Part shown: one piece after another, positions 35,644 to 42,985 of the stretch
Layout of the letters: the number at the start of each line of letters is the position of its first letter
Numbering within the stretch: position 1 is the first letter of the stretch
Assembly: GCA_965247525.1 (NCBI GenBank)
Contig: OZ252015.1
Location: 1,054,001-1,118,000 of the forward strand
Direction: 5' to 3'
Length of the DNA stretch: 64,000 nt
DNA from: JAZKID01 sp965247525
GTDB lineage: Bacteria; Pseudomonadota; Alphaproteobacteria; Rhizobiales; UBA4765
Translations under genes and position numbers: made by a program
Notes under the pieces: model-generated
What the model was told of the DNA's origin: nothing
The model's input: the letters and a program-made list of their open reading frames with translations, nothing else
The model's database searches: none

Positions 35644-36543
35644 TTAAACTGCCCACATGCGATTTGCATCACATTTAAGATTGGCAGCTTTCAATTCAGC
35701 AACAAGCTTAGATTTCCATCCTTCGCCAGTATCCATCTCCGTGTAAATAACGCCAAAAAGATCAGATGGCATTTCGACATCGCCTTTTCTAAGCAAGCAG
35801 ACGCGACCTCGACCGAGTCGGCCAGTAAAATATCCTAATTCAAAAACTACGTTCTGACGCGCCCTTCTGTTTAGGGTAGTCTCTAAAGCTGATGACGCTA
35901 AATCATCGGGGGTAAGAAGGATAACTGCAAATCCAACTTCGTTTGCGTAGTCCTCGTACTTTTCGATAATTGTTCGACCTTGATTAGGCTGCTCTTTCAA
36001 AATGATCGCTTCTAGACCTAACTTTTCCAAAAATCTAGCAAGTAGATTAAGAGCGCCCTCGTCGTGTCCATGCACAAGAAAAACTTTGTTTGATTCCGCG
36101 GTAAATAATTTGAAAGAATTATTTCCAGAACTCACTACAAAAGTTTTGTAATCCCGCACAAATGGAATGATGAGCTGCCGTGTAATGGCATTAATCCCTG
36201 CCATTATTTTAGCACTCGAACTAAAATAGGTATGACCAAAAGAGGCCATAAAATCTGGATCTTCTGCAAATTTAAGAATTAAAAGGAAGGTCAACCCGAG
36301 AGTTTGGTTGGGATCCTGAGGCCACCCCAGCTTATCGCTTCCGACCATTCCACTCCTGCGTTCTTGGCTTTCGAGAAAAGAATCTAAATCTAGACCGTCG
36401 ATCAATAGCTTATTAAAGCTGGCAAGTTCAGGATGCTGCAGCAGTCGCACCAATGTTTTTAATGGCCGTTCGTAGGTTTGATATTCAGCTGCTTGAAGAT
36501 CTAGTATTGCATTTTTGATCTGCGTAAATAAATCATTCTCCAT
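35644..36543 (-). CDS. TIR-domain nucleotide-binding protein (CAP12/PycTIR-like)
   Basis: A 299-residue protein. The C-terminal part (about 153-270) is a TIR-like domain of the family used as effector in Pycsar and some CBASS systems: KVFLVHGHDEGALNLLARFL, LKEQPNQGRTIIEKYEDYA, FAVILLTPDDL and RRARQNVVFELGYFTGRLGR, with Glu235 as the likely NAD-cleaving residue. The N-terminal 150 residues are helical and lack a recognisable cyclic-nucleotide-binding motif. A small gene precedes it with an 11-base overlap. No cyclase sits in its own operon, although the CBASS cyclase is 1.4 kb away, so it may be a separate defence gene. Confidence 0.85.
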   Translation of the reverse strand: MENDLFTQIKNAILDLQAAEYQTYERPLKTLVRLLQHPELASFNKLLIDGLDLDSFLESQERRSGMVGSDKLGWPQDPNQTLGLTFLLILKFAEDPDFMASFGHTYFSSSAKIMAGINAITRQLIIPFVRDYKTFVVSSGNNSFKLFTAESNKVFLVHGHDEGALNLLARFLEKLGLEAIILKEQPNQGRTIIEKYEDYANEVGFAVILLTPDDLASSALETTLNRRARQNVVFELGYFTGRLGRGRVCLLRKGDVEMPSDLFGVIYTEMDTGEGWKSKLVAELKAANLKCDANRMWAV

Positions 36544-36820
36544 CTTTTTTATCTCCCGTACGCCCCTCTGCTACTTTATCTAGAATTGCTTGACGGTACT
36601 GCTCCTTTATGCCGTCTATTAGAGGAGCAATAATTGGATTAAAGGCATAGCTATTTAGCTTGCTGTCAATCATGCTCTCAACATCTTGGATTGCAGTTTC
36701 TGTACTTTCTGGATCGTCAGGGTCGAAGCTTACTCGACCAATCTCTCCATCAATTTCAGAGAGAGCCCTTTGCGCTTGCGAAATTGTTTTGTTAAAGTTA
36801 TCGAGCCCCTTAATTTTCAA
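36533..36820 (-). CDS. Small partner gene of the TIR protein
   Basis: A 95-residue acidic, helical protein (MKIKGLDNFNKTISQAQRAL, GEIGRVSFDPDDPESTETAI, SYAFNPIIAPLIDGIKEQYR) with no Cys, signal peptide or membrane helix. The end overlaps the TIR start by 11 bases, so the two are translated together. Proteins of this size with a SFDP-D-PES-like segment are often seen before TIR-like nucleotide-binding genes (recalled, not searched). It may act as an inhibitor, a sensor or a scaffold of the TIR protein; nothing in the sequence decides. Confidence 0.7.
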   Translation of the reverse strand: MKIKGLDNFNKTISQAQRALSEIDGEIGRVSFDPDDPESTETAIQDVESMIDSKLNSYAFNPIIAPLIDGIKEQYRQAILDKVAEGRTGDKKDGE

Positions 36821-36926
36821 TCTAGTTCTCCTTGTAACATTTCAAACAGATTATATTAATGCCGATGGAATATAATTGACTCGTTTATAGCGAGATATAC
36901 CCTAGCGTTGTTTAAAAGGGGTACTA

Positions 36927-37052
36927 ATGCGCCTACTCATAATCACACTGTCTTCCGCTATTCTCTCATCAAAAACTTTCGCTCATAGCGGCCGCACTGA
37001 TTCAGACGGTTGTCATATGGATCGTAAAACCTGGATCCGTCACTGCCATTAA
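36927..37052 (+). CDS. 41-residue secreted YHYH-type micro-protein
   Basis: The ATG has AAAAGGGG upstream. The product is a signal peptide (MRLLIITLSSAILSSKTFA) followed by a 22-residue mature part HSGRTDSDGCHMDRKTWIRH ending CH. This matches the short YHYH/HSGG-type proteins (HSGG-D-GCH-n-YHCH), which have two His/Cys pairs that could bind a metal. It is too short for standard gene finders and faces away from the TIR operon. The terminal YHCH of the family is RHCH here. Confidence 0.65.
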   Translation: MRLLIITLSSAILSSKTFAHSGRTDSDGCHMDRKTWIRHCH

Positions 37053-37090
37053 TATTTCACACGATAGATAAAATAGTCGAAGCTTTATAA

Positions 37091-37231
37091 CAATCTACGC
37101 CGGCTTCTTATCGGATTCTCAGCCTCGACGGCGGTGGAGCGAAAGGCTTTTACTCGCTTGGCGTCCTCCAAAAAATTGTAGGATTGATCGGCAAGCGTCT
37201 CTCGGTAATGAACTTGATTGTTACGCTTTAA
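37091..37231 (+). pseudogene. Patatin-like phospholipase fragment (CapV-like)
   Basis: The frame RILSLDGGGAKGFYSLGV, then LQKIVGLIGKRLSV, is the nucleotide-binding and oxyanion start of a patatin-like phospholipase: D-G-G-G-x-K/R-G followed by the first helix. It has no start codon (a TAA stands at 37088-37090) and is cut off at 37231, before the G-x-S-x-G nucleophile motif. Patatin-like enzymes (CapV) are common CBASS effectors that cleave membrane lipids. The fragment therefore looks like the remnant of an older defence gene at this locus. It runs directly into a P63C remnant. Confidence 0.7.
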
Positions 37232-37859
37232 ATGACGAAACACGCGTTCTATCGTCAGGATCGACAACGAAAGCTATTGCTAATGTAGATCGCGGCAGCC
37301 TGCAGAATTATATAGGCCAGAAATCACTTAACCCAATCATTGATAAGGATAAAGTGCTGCAGGAAACTATTCGTTTTTCTATACCTGGGACACAGTGGAT
37401 AGCCATAGGAATTACAATTGAACACATCGAGCCAGTAAGCCGTGGGTATGTTCAGGCTCTATATCAAGGGGCTAATCTAATCGAACGTCAGCGCGAGATT
37501 GCTATAAAATGCGCCGTTCTTACATCGGGACTAACGAGAACAGGTATAGATGCTCTTGTAAATGAGGCTACTGGTTATCAATACGAGAGAGCTGAAGATA
37601 CTCGGCCGATAAAGCTTAGGGCATTTATCTCTGAAGAACTCCGCGCCTGGGAAAAAACCTTGTCCGATGACCTCCAGGAAGAATTTGGGCGACTTACTGG
37701 CTGGAAAACGCCACTTCAAACTCGGCTTAAGAGGTGGGTAAGTTAGTTACAGAACTTATTTATAAAACTCTCGATGAAGATGTAGCTAAATATCTTAAAA
37801 AAAACAAACCTGCCACCGGTGCTTGCTGGCATCAGCAACTAACAGAAATTATGGAATAG
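37200..37859 (+). pseudogene. P63C-domain protein, decayed
   Basis: From about 37205 the frame reads SLGNELDCYALNDETRVLSS, DKDKVLQETIRFSIPGTQW, then IAIKCAVLTSGLTRTGIDAL, VNEATGYQYERAEDTRPIKL and AFISEELRAWEKTLSDDLQE. After a frame change near 37735 it continues VGKLVTELIYKTLDEDVAKY up to WHQQLTEIME (stop 37857-37859). This follows the order of P63C-domain proteins of mobile elements. The 5' part is fused to a patatin fragment, there is no proper start, and the frame is broken, so the gene is dead. Confidence 0.7.
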
Positions 37860-37894
37860 GTCAGCTGGTATCACGATGATATGCAGTAATAAGA

Positions 37895-38011
37895 ATGACT
37901 AAAACTTGTGAGGATATGCACGAATTAAGAGAAAAAGTTGCACGACATTATGGCAGAAAGTCTGTTCAATTTAAGATGTTTCTCAAACCTTCAAGCTCTG
38001 TGAATCCATGA
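37895..38011 (+). CDS. Possible 38-residue protein coupled to the following gene
   Basis: An ATG at 37895 opens a 38-codon frame (MTKTCEDMHELREKVARHYG, ending KPSSSVNP) that ends in TGA overlapping the next ATG (ATGA). The composition is plausible for a small cytoplasmic protein, but there is no clear ribosome binding site and no family. It may be a leader that couples translation to the gene at 38008. Confidence 0.35.
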   Translation: MTKTCEDMHELREKVARHYGRKSVQFKMFLKPSSSVNP

Positions 38012-38331
38012 ACCCTCGCTTTTCAGTTTTATTATTTTGCCTTGCTTCTTTAGCAGTTGGCGGATTGGTAGGTGCTAATTTTTACAAGCCAAAGCTTAGT
38101 ATTGATGCAATCCGTTCGCAGAAAATGGGATCCTGCCGCGTGAGCGCTTACAAACTAAAGCTAAAGCCTGACGAAAGATCAACATGGCGCGAAGGTGACT
38201 TTGAAAAGTTCGTCTATAATTGCATGCACTCGGAAGGTTTTGTAATGGGCTTATTAGAGCCTAATTGTGCAGCGGATAGCAAAGGCAATGGTGTGTTAGA
38301 TAGCGAAAGCTGTTACGTCCCCACTGAATAA
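38008..38331 (+). CDS. Membrane-anchored or secreted hypothetical protein
   Basis: A 107-residue protein with an N-terminal signal anchor (FSVLLFCLASLAVGGLVGA, about 5-24) and a soluble part that contains four Cys (GSCRVSAYKL, YNCMHSEGF, PNCAADSKG, SESCYVPTE), which could pair in disulphides outside the membrane. No family recognised. The stop codon overlaps the start region of the DUF5334-like frame that follows, so they were probably one operon. Confidence 0.6.
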   Translation: MNPRFSVLLFCLASLAVGGLVGANFYKPKLSIDAIRSQKMGSCRVSAYKLKLKPDERSTWREGDFEKFVYNCMHSEGFVMGLLEPNCAADSKGNGVLDSESCYVPTE

Positions 38332-38588
38332 AAAGGCTAGTTAAATATATTGTTTCCTTAACAATCGTAGCCTTCGCTTGGGATGGGCAAAATGCCGAAA
38401 CAGGAGCTGATGTAGAAATTCAGTCGGGCAACCTTGTGCGCTCTGGCGAAACCATCGAGGTCTATAATTCAAATTCTGGATCGTACCGCAATATCGAAGT
38501 CAACGATGTTACAACATCTGGCTTTAATGCCACAATCGAAGGCACCGATGCGAACACGGGTGACTCTGTCGAACTTGAGATGGAATAG
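38328..38588 (+). CDS. DUF5334-like secreted protein with an ATA codon at the start position
   Basis: The frame reads KRLVKYIVSLTIVAFA (signal peptide), then WDGQNAETGADVEIQSGNLV, RSGETIEVYNSNSGSYRNIE and EGTDANTGDSVELEME. This is the DUF5334 pattern WDGYDY-G-xxEI-x-GNLVR-GETIE-Y. At the expected start the codon is ATA (38328-38330), directly after an in-frame TGA; no ATG, GTG or TTG occurs before the mature part. It overlaps the upstream stop like a coupled ATGA start. Either ATA is used, or one G-to-A change has silenced the gene. Confidence 0.6.
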   Translation: MKRLVKYIVSLTIVAFAWDGQNAETGADVEIQSGNLVRSGETIEVYNSNSGSYRNIEVNDVTTSGFNATIEGTDANTGDSVELEME

Positions 38589-38958
38589 TAAATTCCTCTC
38601 GTCGTCGCTTCCGCACATCTCAATTATAACAAGCCATAACGCACCGCACTTAGCAGCGCTCAATGCGACGCTTCCAATCCAGATGGCCGATGCTTATTAT
38701 TGAAATACAACACTAAAATTGGTGTAGCCGAAATCACGATCATTTGTTCATTCGAACTAGCGAACTTTTCTCGTTTTAACTTACCGTACCGATACAATCA
38801 CGCTTGGAGAATGCATCACTGATTCTCGTGACACATAGGGTCGGAGAAATCTCTCCAGTACGTTATGTTACTTTTTGTAACGAAAATTCGCCGTATATGG
38901 GCCACTCTGTGGCATCCAAAAACTTTGCTAACCTATTGATATAATTGAATAAATCGGT
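38589..38958. other. Region between the DUF5334-like gene and tRNA-Ser
   Basis: 370 bases without an intact gene. It holds copy 2 of the diverged repeat (38751-38900). On the minus strand just after the tRNA there is a short frame ending TEWPIYGEFSLQKVT, which resembles the frame end seen beside copy 1. Confidence 0.6.
38751..38900. repeat. Diverged direct repeat, copy 2
   Basis: Same orientation as copy 1 (35381-35530). Shared blocks include cgtttt-actta-cgtaccga, agaatgcat versus agaacgcat, and cgttatgtta versus ggttatgtta. It ends about 60 bases before the 3' end of tRNA-Ser. Confidence 0.6.
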
Positions 38959-39048
38959 TGGCGGAGAGAGTGGGATTCGAACCCACGTTACGGTTTCCCG
39001 CAAACACGCTTTCCAAGCGAGCGCCATCAACCACTCGGCCACCTCTCC
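38959..39048 (-). tRNA. tRNA-Ser (anticodon GGA)
   Basis: A 90-base gene with encoded CCA. Acceptor GGAGAGG pairs with CTCTCC, the discriminator is G, the T arm has GGTTCGAATCC, the anticodon loop is TTGGAAA giving GGA, and a long variable arm is present as in tRNA-Ser. Its 3' end faces the defence island, as at typical tRNA integration sites. Confidence 0.95.
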
Positions 39049-39316
39049 GTTGCCGCAGTTGTAAATCAAAACAATGATGTATTGAAGCACTTATTTTTAA
39101 GAGCACAGCTGCTCGCCTCGTGGCTTGCAGCGTTCGGCGCTCACATTATACCACTGGCATAATGTGCGAGACGCGCCTTACCTCGGCCACCTCTCTGTAA
39201 ACGCCCATAGGCGCTCGCAGCTTTAGAAGACGCTTGCGCAAAGCGCAAGCACGTCCCTGTAAATAGATTTTTTCGATCTTGAGAAGTCAGCGCTGATATG
39301 ATGTAGTTTTTACAAC
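39049..39316. other. Hairpin-rich spacer with a 14-base echo of the tRNA 5' end
   Basis: 268 bases. The string ctcggccacctctc occurs in the tRNA (39034-39047) and again at 39182-39195. Two strong inverted repeats are present: cacattatacc / ggcataatgtg within ggcgc / gcgcc (39136-39177) and gcttgcgc-aaa-gcgcaagc (39232-39250). No gene. Confidence 0.7.
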
Positions 39317-39622
39317 ATGATCTCTTTTCTTTTTCGCATGCTTGGTTTTATCTTTCTGGCGGTTGCGGCAATGTATGCTGTGATCGACGGCACCAAGTCG
39401 ATTGCGGCCAGCCGCCTTGTGATGTCGTCATTTGGCGACAGCTGGCGCGACGTCAATCTCGCTTCATTGGCAAGTTTACGTAAATGGCTGGAAGCCAAGG
39501 CGCCTTTTGCCTGGGACCCGCTGATGGTCATTCTTTTGTCAGCGCCGACCGCCCTTGTGATTTTTGTTTTGGCTCTTATCTTTTTGTTTCTAGGGAAAAA
39601 ACGCCGTCGTCCCTATTATTGA
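39317..39622 (+). CDS. Conserved small membrane protein before msrA
   Basis: A 101-residue protein with two membrane helices (ISFLFRMLGFIFLAVAAMYA and LMVILLSAPTALVIFVLALI) joined by a soluble segment (VIDGTKSIAASRLVMSSFGD, LRKWLEAKAPFAWDP), and an Arg/Lys tail. The DGTKSIAAS and WDP pattern is conserved in alphaproteobacterial proteins of this size found next to msrA (recalled). Function unknown. It ends 12 bases before the msrA start and probably shares its transcript. Confidence 0.75.
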   Translation: MISFLFRMLGFIFLAVAAMYAVIDGTKSIAASRLVMSSFGDSWRDVNLASLASLRKWLEAKAPFAWDPLMVILLSAPTALVIFVLALIFLFLGKKRRRPYY

Positions 39623-39634
39623 GAGGATCGCCAC

Positions 39635-40282
39635 ATGCTGTTTGCTAAGAAAAGCGCATTACTTCCAACTGCCTCGCAAGCGCTGCCCGGACGTGCCGCG
39701 GCGCTTGAGACAGCCGAAACACACGCTATCTTCAATACTCCGCTCAAAGGTCCTTTTCCCAAAAAGGCGGAAACGGCCTATTTTGGCATGGGTTGTTTTT
39801 GGGGGGTGGAGCGCAAGTTCTGGAGCCTGCCCGGCATTATCAGCACAGCCGTTGGTTATGCGTCAGGCGTCACACCGAACCCAACCTATAAGGAAGTATG
39901 CACCGGCGGCACCGGCCATAATGAGATTGTGCGCCTCACCTATGATCCCTCGGTCATTTCATATGAGACATTGCTAAAAACCTTTTGGGAAAACCACGAC
40001 CCGACACAGGGCATGCGGCAGGGCAATGATGCAGGCACGCAATATCGCTCTGGCATTTATACAACCACCAGTGCGCAAAAGACTGCTGCACAAAAATCAA
40101 AGGCCGATTATCAGGCCGCTTTGGCACAGCGCGGCTATGGACCAATCACAACCGAAATTCTCGACGCGCCGGAATTTTATTATGCTGAAGACTATCATCA
40201 GCAATATCTGCACAAAAACCCTGATGGCTATTGCGGCATTGGCGGCACCGGCGTGTCCTGCCCTATCGGTTTACGCGCTTAG
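39635..40282 (+). CDS. msrA: Peptide-methionine (S)-S-oxide reductase MsrA
   Basis: A 215-residue MsrA that repairs S-oxidised methionine in proteins with thioredoxin as reductant. The catalytic Cys lies in GMGCFWGVERKFW (about 54), followed by GYASGVTPNPTYKEVCTGGTGH, WENHDPTQ and YRSGIYT, and the recycling Cys region GYCGIGGTGVSCP at the end. An N-terminal extension of about 45 residues lies before the domain. The gene GAGAGG ribosome site is 9 bases upstream. It belongs with the small membrane protein gene on its left. Confidence 0.95.
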   Translation: MLFAKKSALLPTASQALPGRAAALETAETHAIFNTPLKGPFPKKAETAYFGMGCFWGVERKFWSLPGIISTAVGYASGVTPNPTYKEVCTGGTGHNEIVRLTYDPSVISYETLLKTFWENHDPTQGMRQGNDAGTQYRSGIYTTTSAQKTAAQKSKADYQAALAQRGYGPITTEILDAPEFYYAEDYHQQYLHKNPDGYCGIGGTGVSCPIGLRA

Positions 40283-40285
40283 AAA

Positions 40286-41191
40286 TTAAGGTGCGCGCAG
40301 AACAACGGCGCACGCACCCGGCATGTCTTCCACCACCAATATTTTCGGCGGCGGCGCATTTGGGTTGGGTTTAGGAAAGCGCACATCGTCGCGAAACCAC
40401 CATGCAAGATCTTTTCCGCAGCCATCTCCAGCGGGAATTTGCGCGCGCGATGTGCAATGCCCGTTCGGGCATTGCAGCGCCACATGGAAATGATAGGTGT
40501 GACCACTCCATGGTCGCAGCTTGTGCAACCAGTCACGATCCTTGCCAGCCGCCGCACAGGCCGCTTTTTTAATGGCCGGATTGACAAAAATGCGGTCGAC
40601 ATTTGCAGGCAGCGTGGCCTGTTTCAACAAGTTAAGCTGCGCTGGCCCAAACTTATCGTCAATCACACCGAGCAAGTCGGGTCGCACCATGTCGATCGCC
40701 GACATGTCCTCGCGCTGCTCTGGCGACAGGCGATAATCCGGCATGGGCGTCAACCAGATGTCTGCTTCCAAACCGAGCTGATGTGATGCATGGCCTGTCA
40801 GCATCGGCCCGCCTCGCGCCTGCGCCATGTCGCCAATGAGAAGCCCCGGCCAGCCTGTTTTTTTTGCGCGCGCCGCCAGATTTTTTAAATAAGCAATCAT
40901 CAGCGGGTGCGCGAAACTGCGCTGCCGCGACGGGCGCATAACCTGCCAGTCTGCGCCATCGGCGGGCATTTGCTCTCCACCGGCCAGACAGCCGCGCCCA
41001 TAGAGGCCAATCGAGTCAGCGGGTAAATTTGCCGGATGCGAAACATTGAAAAAAGCACGCCGTGCGGCATTTTGGGGAAGGCTGGAGAGCGCGTCGGAAC
41101 GGCGCACCGCTTCTTCCGCGCTGTTTTGCTGAGCAAAGACGGGAAGCGCCGCATTTAAAAGAAAAGCCAGCGCGCAGATACGCGCTTTCAA
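40286..41191 (-). CDS. mepA: Penicillin-insensitive murein endopeptidase MepA
   Basis: A secreted LAS-family zinc peptidase that cleaves D-alanyl-meso-DAP cross-links in peptidoglycan. A TTG at 41191, which overlaps the TGA of the cytochrome gene (TTGA), is the most likely start. It gives a 301-residue protein with signal peptide KARICALAFLLNAALPVFA. Zinc and catalytic motifs are visible: GHASHQLGLEADIWLTP and WSGHTYHFHVAL. Also conserved are GLYGRGCLAGGEQMP and RSFAHPLM. There is no ribosome site of its own, so translation depends on the upstream gene. Confidence 0.88.
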   Translation of the reverse strand: MKARICALAFLLNAALPVFAQQNSAEEAVRRSDALSSLPQNAARRAFFNVSHPANLPADSIGLYGRGCLAGGEQMPADGADWQVMRPSRQRSFAHPLMIAYLKNLAARAKKTGWPGLLIGDMAQARGGPMLTGHASHQLGLEADIWLTPMPDYRLSPEQREDMSAIDMVRPDLLGVIDDKFGPAQLNLLKQATLPANVDRIFVNPAIKKAACAAAGKDRDWLHKLRPWSGHTYHFHVALQCPNGHCTSRAQIPAGDGCGKDLAWWFRDDVRFPKPNPNAPPPKILVVEDMPGACAVVLRAP

Positions 41192-41751
41192 TGCGGGGTG
41201 GCTGTGTTTGTGCCGCTGACCATGCGCGTCAATATCCCGTCTTTTTTGAGAAGCGCATGATACAGCGCGGCGCAAATATGAAGGCCAATCAGGGCTGTCA
41301 GTGAATAGGCAACAATGACATGAATGGACATGATCGCCTCCGCAAGGTGGGGATCGGGACCTAGCAAAGCCGGCATTGTAAAAAGTCCGAAAAAGCTTGG
41401 CGTGCGACCGGACGCTGATGAGCCTGACCACCCCAAGACCGGCACGATCAGTAAAAGCCAATACAGGGCGTAATGGGTCAACAAAGACAGTTTTTTTTCA
41501 AACGGGCCGACAAATCCGGGAAATGGCGGCACTTTTTCGATCAAACGATTGATGAACCTCATCACAACCAGCGCCAGAATTAAAAGACCAAAAGATTTAT
41601 GCCAAAAATAAAACTGGCCCTTTGCGGCGCGCGGCGCATTGTCGGCAATCAGCGCAAGAATGATCGCCGCTGAAACGGCGATAAAGGTCAGCCAATGTAA
41701 AAGCCGCGCAAAAGGGCGGTATCCTTCAACAAGAACGGGTGCGGACGGCAT
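41188..41751 (-). CDS. Cytochrome b561 family protein
   Basis: The start at 41751 (MPSAPVLVEGYRPFARLLHW) has AAGGAG seven bases upstream. The 187-residue protein has four membrane helices and His residues placed for two b-type hemes: RLLHWLTFIAV, FYFWHKSFGLLILA, ESTHVIV-like IMSIHVIVAYSL, and IGLHICAALYHALLKKDG. It passes electrons in the inner membrane from a periplasmic or quinol donor. It overlaps the start of mepA. Confidence 0.9.
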   Translation of the reverse strand: MPSAPVLVEGYRPFARLLHWLTFIAVSAAIILALIADNAPRAAKGQFYFWHKSFGLLILALVVMRFINRLIEKVPPFPGFVGPFEKKLSLLTHYALYWLLLIVPVLGWSGSSASGRTPSFFGLFTMPALLGPDPHLAEAIMSIHVIVAYSLTALIGLHICAALYHALLKKDGILTRMVSGTNTATPH

Positions 41752-41896
41752 GGCATCTCCTTCAGGCTGGACGTTGAGCCTACCCGATTTTTTAAAAAAG
41801 CCAAATGGTCTCATGGCTTCTTTCCCTGTAAGCGCTTGCGGGCAAGAGCTTTGGCAGATTAGAACAAAGACTGTTTCTTTTATGTAAGCTGCAGCA

Positions 41897-42985
41897 ATGT
41901 CAAAGCCAATGTTACAAGATTTCGCCTCACATCAGATCGCCACAGAGCGCGCGATTGCGGAGTTGCGTTTTGGCCGGCCTGTTATTTTGCGCGGTACACC
42001 ACAGCTTGTTGTTTGGCCCGCCGAACAGGTTATCGCACCCCATATCACAGCCCTCGCTCCCACGGCAAAAATTTCATTGCTTCTGTCCGCATCAAGATTA
42101 AATCACTTGGATCCCTCCTTGAACACGGATGCCAAGATTGACGTCCCGTTGCCGGATATCAAAGCCGCAACGCAGCTGGCTTTCGATGAAAGCGCAAGTC
42201 TTTACTCAAAGCCATCGGCGTTGTCGGAGGATGAAGCTGCGGTCTTGCAGCTGATGCGTTTTGCTAAATTTGTTCCTGCCGCATTCGTGGCCGAAATTTT
42301 ACCGTCAGCCAACATAAGCCAGCTTGATCTGCTTACTTTGGGCGCTGACGACATTGCGCATTATCATGCCTTTGAGCCTGCACAGATAAATATTTTAACC
42401 CGCGCAACCGTGCCGCTTGCGGATGCACAGGCCGAATTTGTTGTTTTTGGCGGCACCGGTTTAGCACAGCACCTCGCCGTTATCGTCGGCGCGCCAGATT
42501 TAAAAAAACCTGTTCTCACGCGTTTGCATTCGGCTTGTCTCACAGGCGATCTTTTCGCCAGCCTGAAATGCGATTGCGGCGACCAGTTGCGCAGCGCTGT
42601 AAAAACCATGGCGCAACAAAGCGGGGGTATTTTGCTTTATCTCGATCAGGAAGGGCGCGGACACGGGCTGACCAGCAAGCTTCGTGCCTATGGTCTGCAG
42701 GCGATGGGCATGGATACGTTCAAGGCCGATGATGCGCTTGGCTTTCAAGGCGATGAGCGCGACTTTGAAATTGGCGCTATTATGCTGAAACAGCTTGGTG
42801 TCTCAACCATAATGCTGATGACCAACAATCCTGCAAAAGTTCAAGCTTTGCAAAAAGCTGGCCTGACAGTTGCGACACAGGCCCTGATGGGCCGCGTGAC
42901 CAAAGACAATCTTCTTTATCTTGAAACCAAAAGAGACAGCGCGCGCCATGCACTGCCCGCCCGCTTGGCGCTTCCTGACGCATGA
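41897..42985 (+). CDS. ribA: GTP cyclohydrolase II RibA (with N-terminal extension)
   Basis: RibA opens the GTP ring in the first step of riboflavin synthesis. The C-terminal 200 residues are a typical GTP cyclohydrolase II: LTRLHSACLTGDLFASLKCD and CGDQ carry the zinc cysteines (about 213-226), LYLDQEGRGHGLTSKLRAYG the catalytic core, and MTNNPAKVQAL the substrate loop. The first 170 residues are a divergent extension known from alphaproteobacterial RibA; it does not show an active RibB site. Its stop overlaps the next ATG by 4 bases. Confidence 0.93.
   Translation: MSKPMLQDFASHQIATERAIAELRFGRPVILRGTPQLVVWPAEQVIAPHITALAPTAKISLLLSASRLNHLDPSLNTDAKIDVPLPDIKAATQLAFDESASLYSKPSALSEDEAAVLQLMRFAKFVPAAFVAEILPSANISQLDLLTLGADDIAHYHAFEPAQINILTRATVPLADAQAEFVVFGGTGLAQHLAVIVGAPDLKKPVLTRLHSACLTGDLFASLKCDCGDQLRSAVKTMAQQSGGILLYLDQEGRGHGLTSKLRAYGLQAMGMDTFKADDALGFQGDERDFEIGAIMLKQLGVSTIMLMTNNPAKVQALQKAGLTVATQALMGRVTKDNLLYLETKRDSARHALPARLALPDA

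Noticed and set aside
38434..38703. Plus-strand 89-residue frame
   Set aside because: It overlaps the better supported DUF5334-like frame and has no signature.
38863..39090. Minus-strand 75-residue frame across the tRNA
   Set aside because: It is mostly the tRNA-Ser gene read as protein; only its last 15 residues are of interest and are reported with the repeat.
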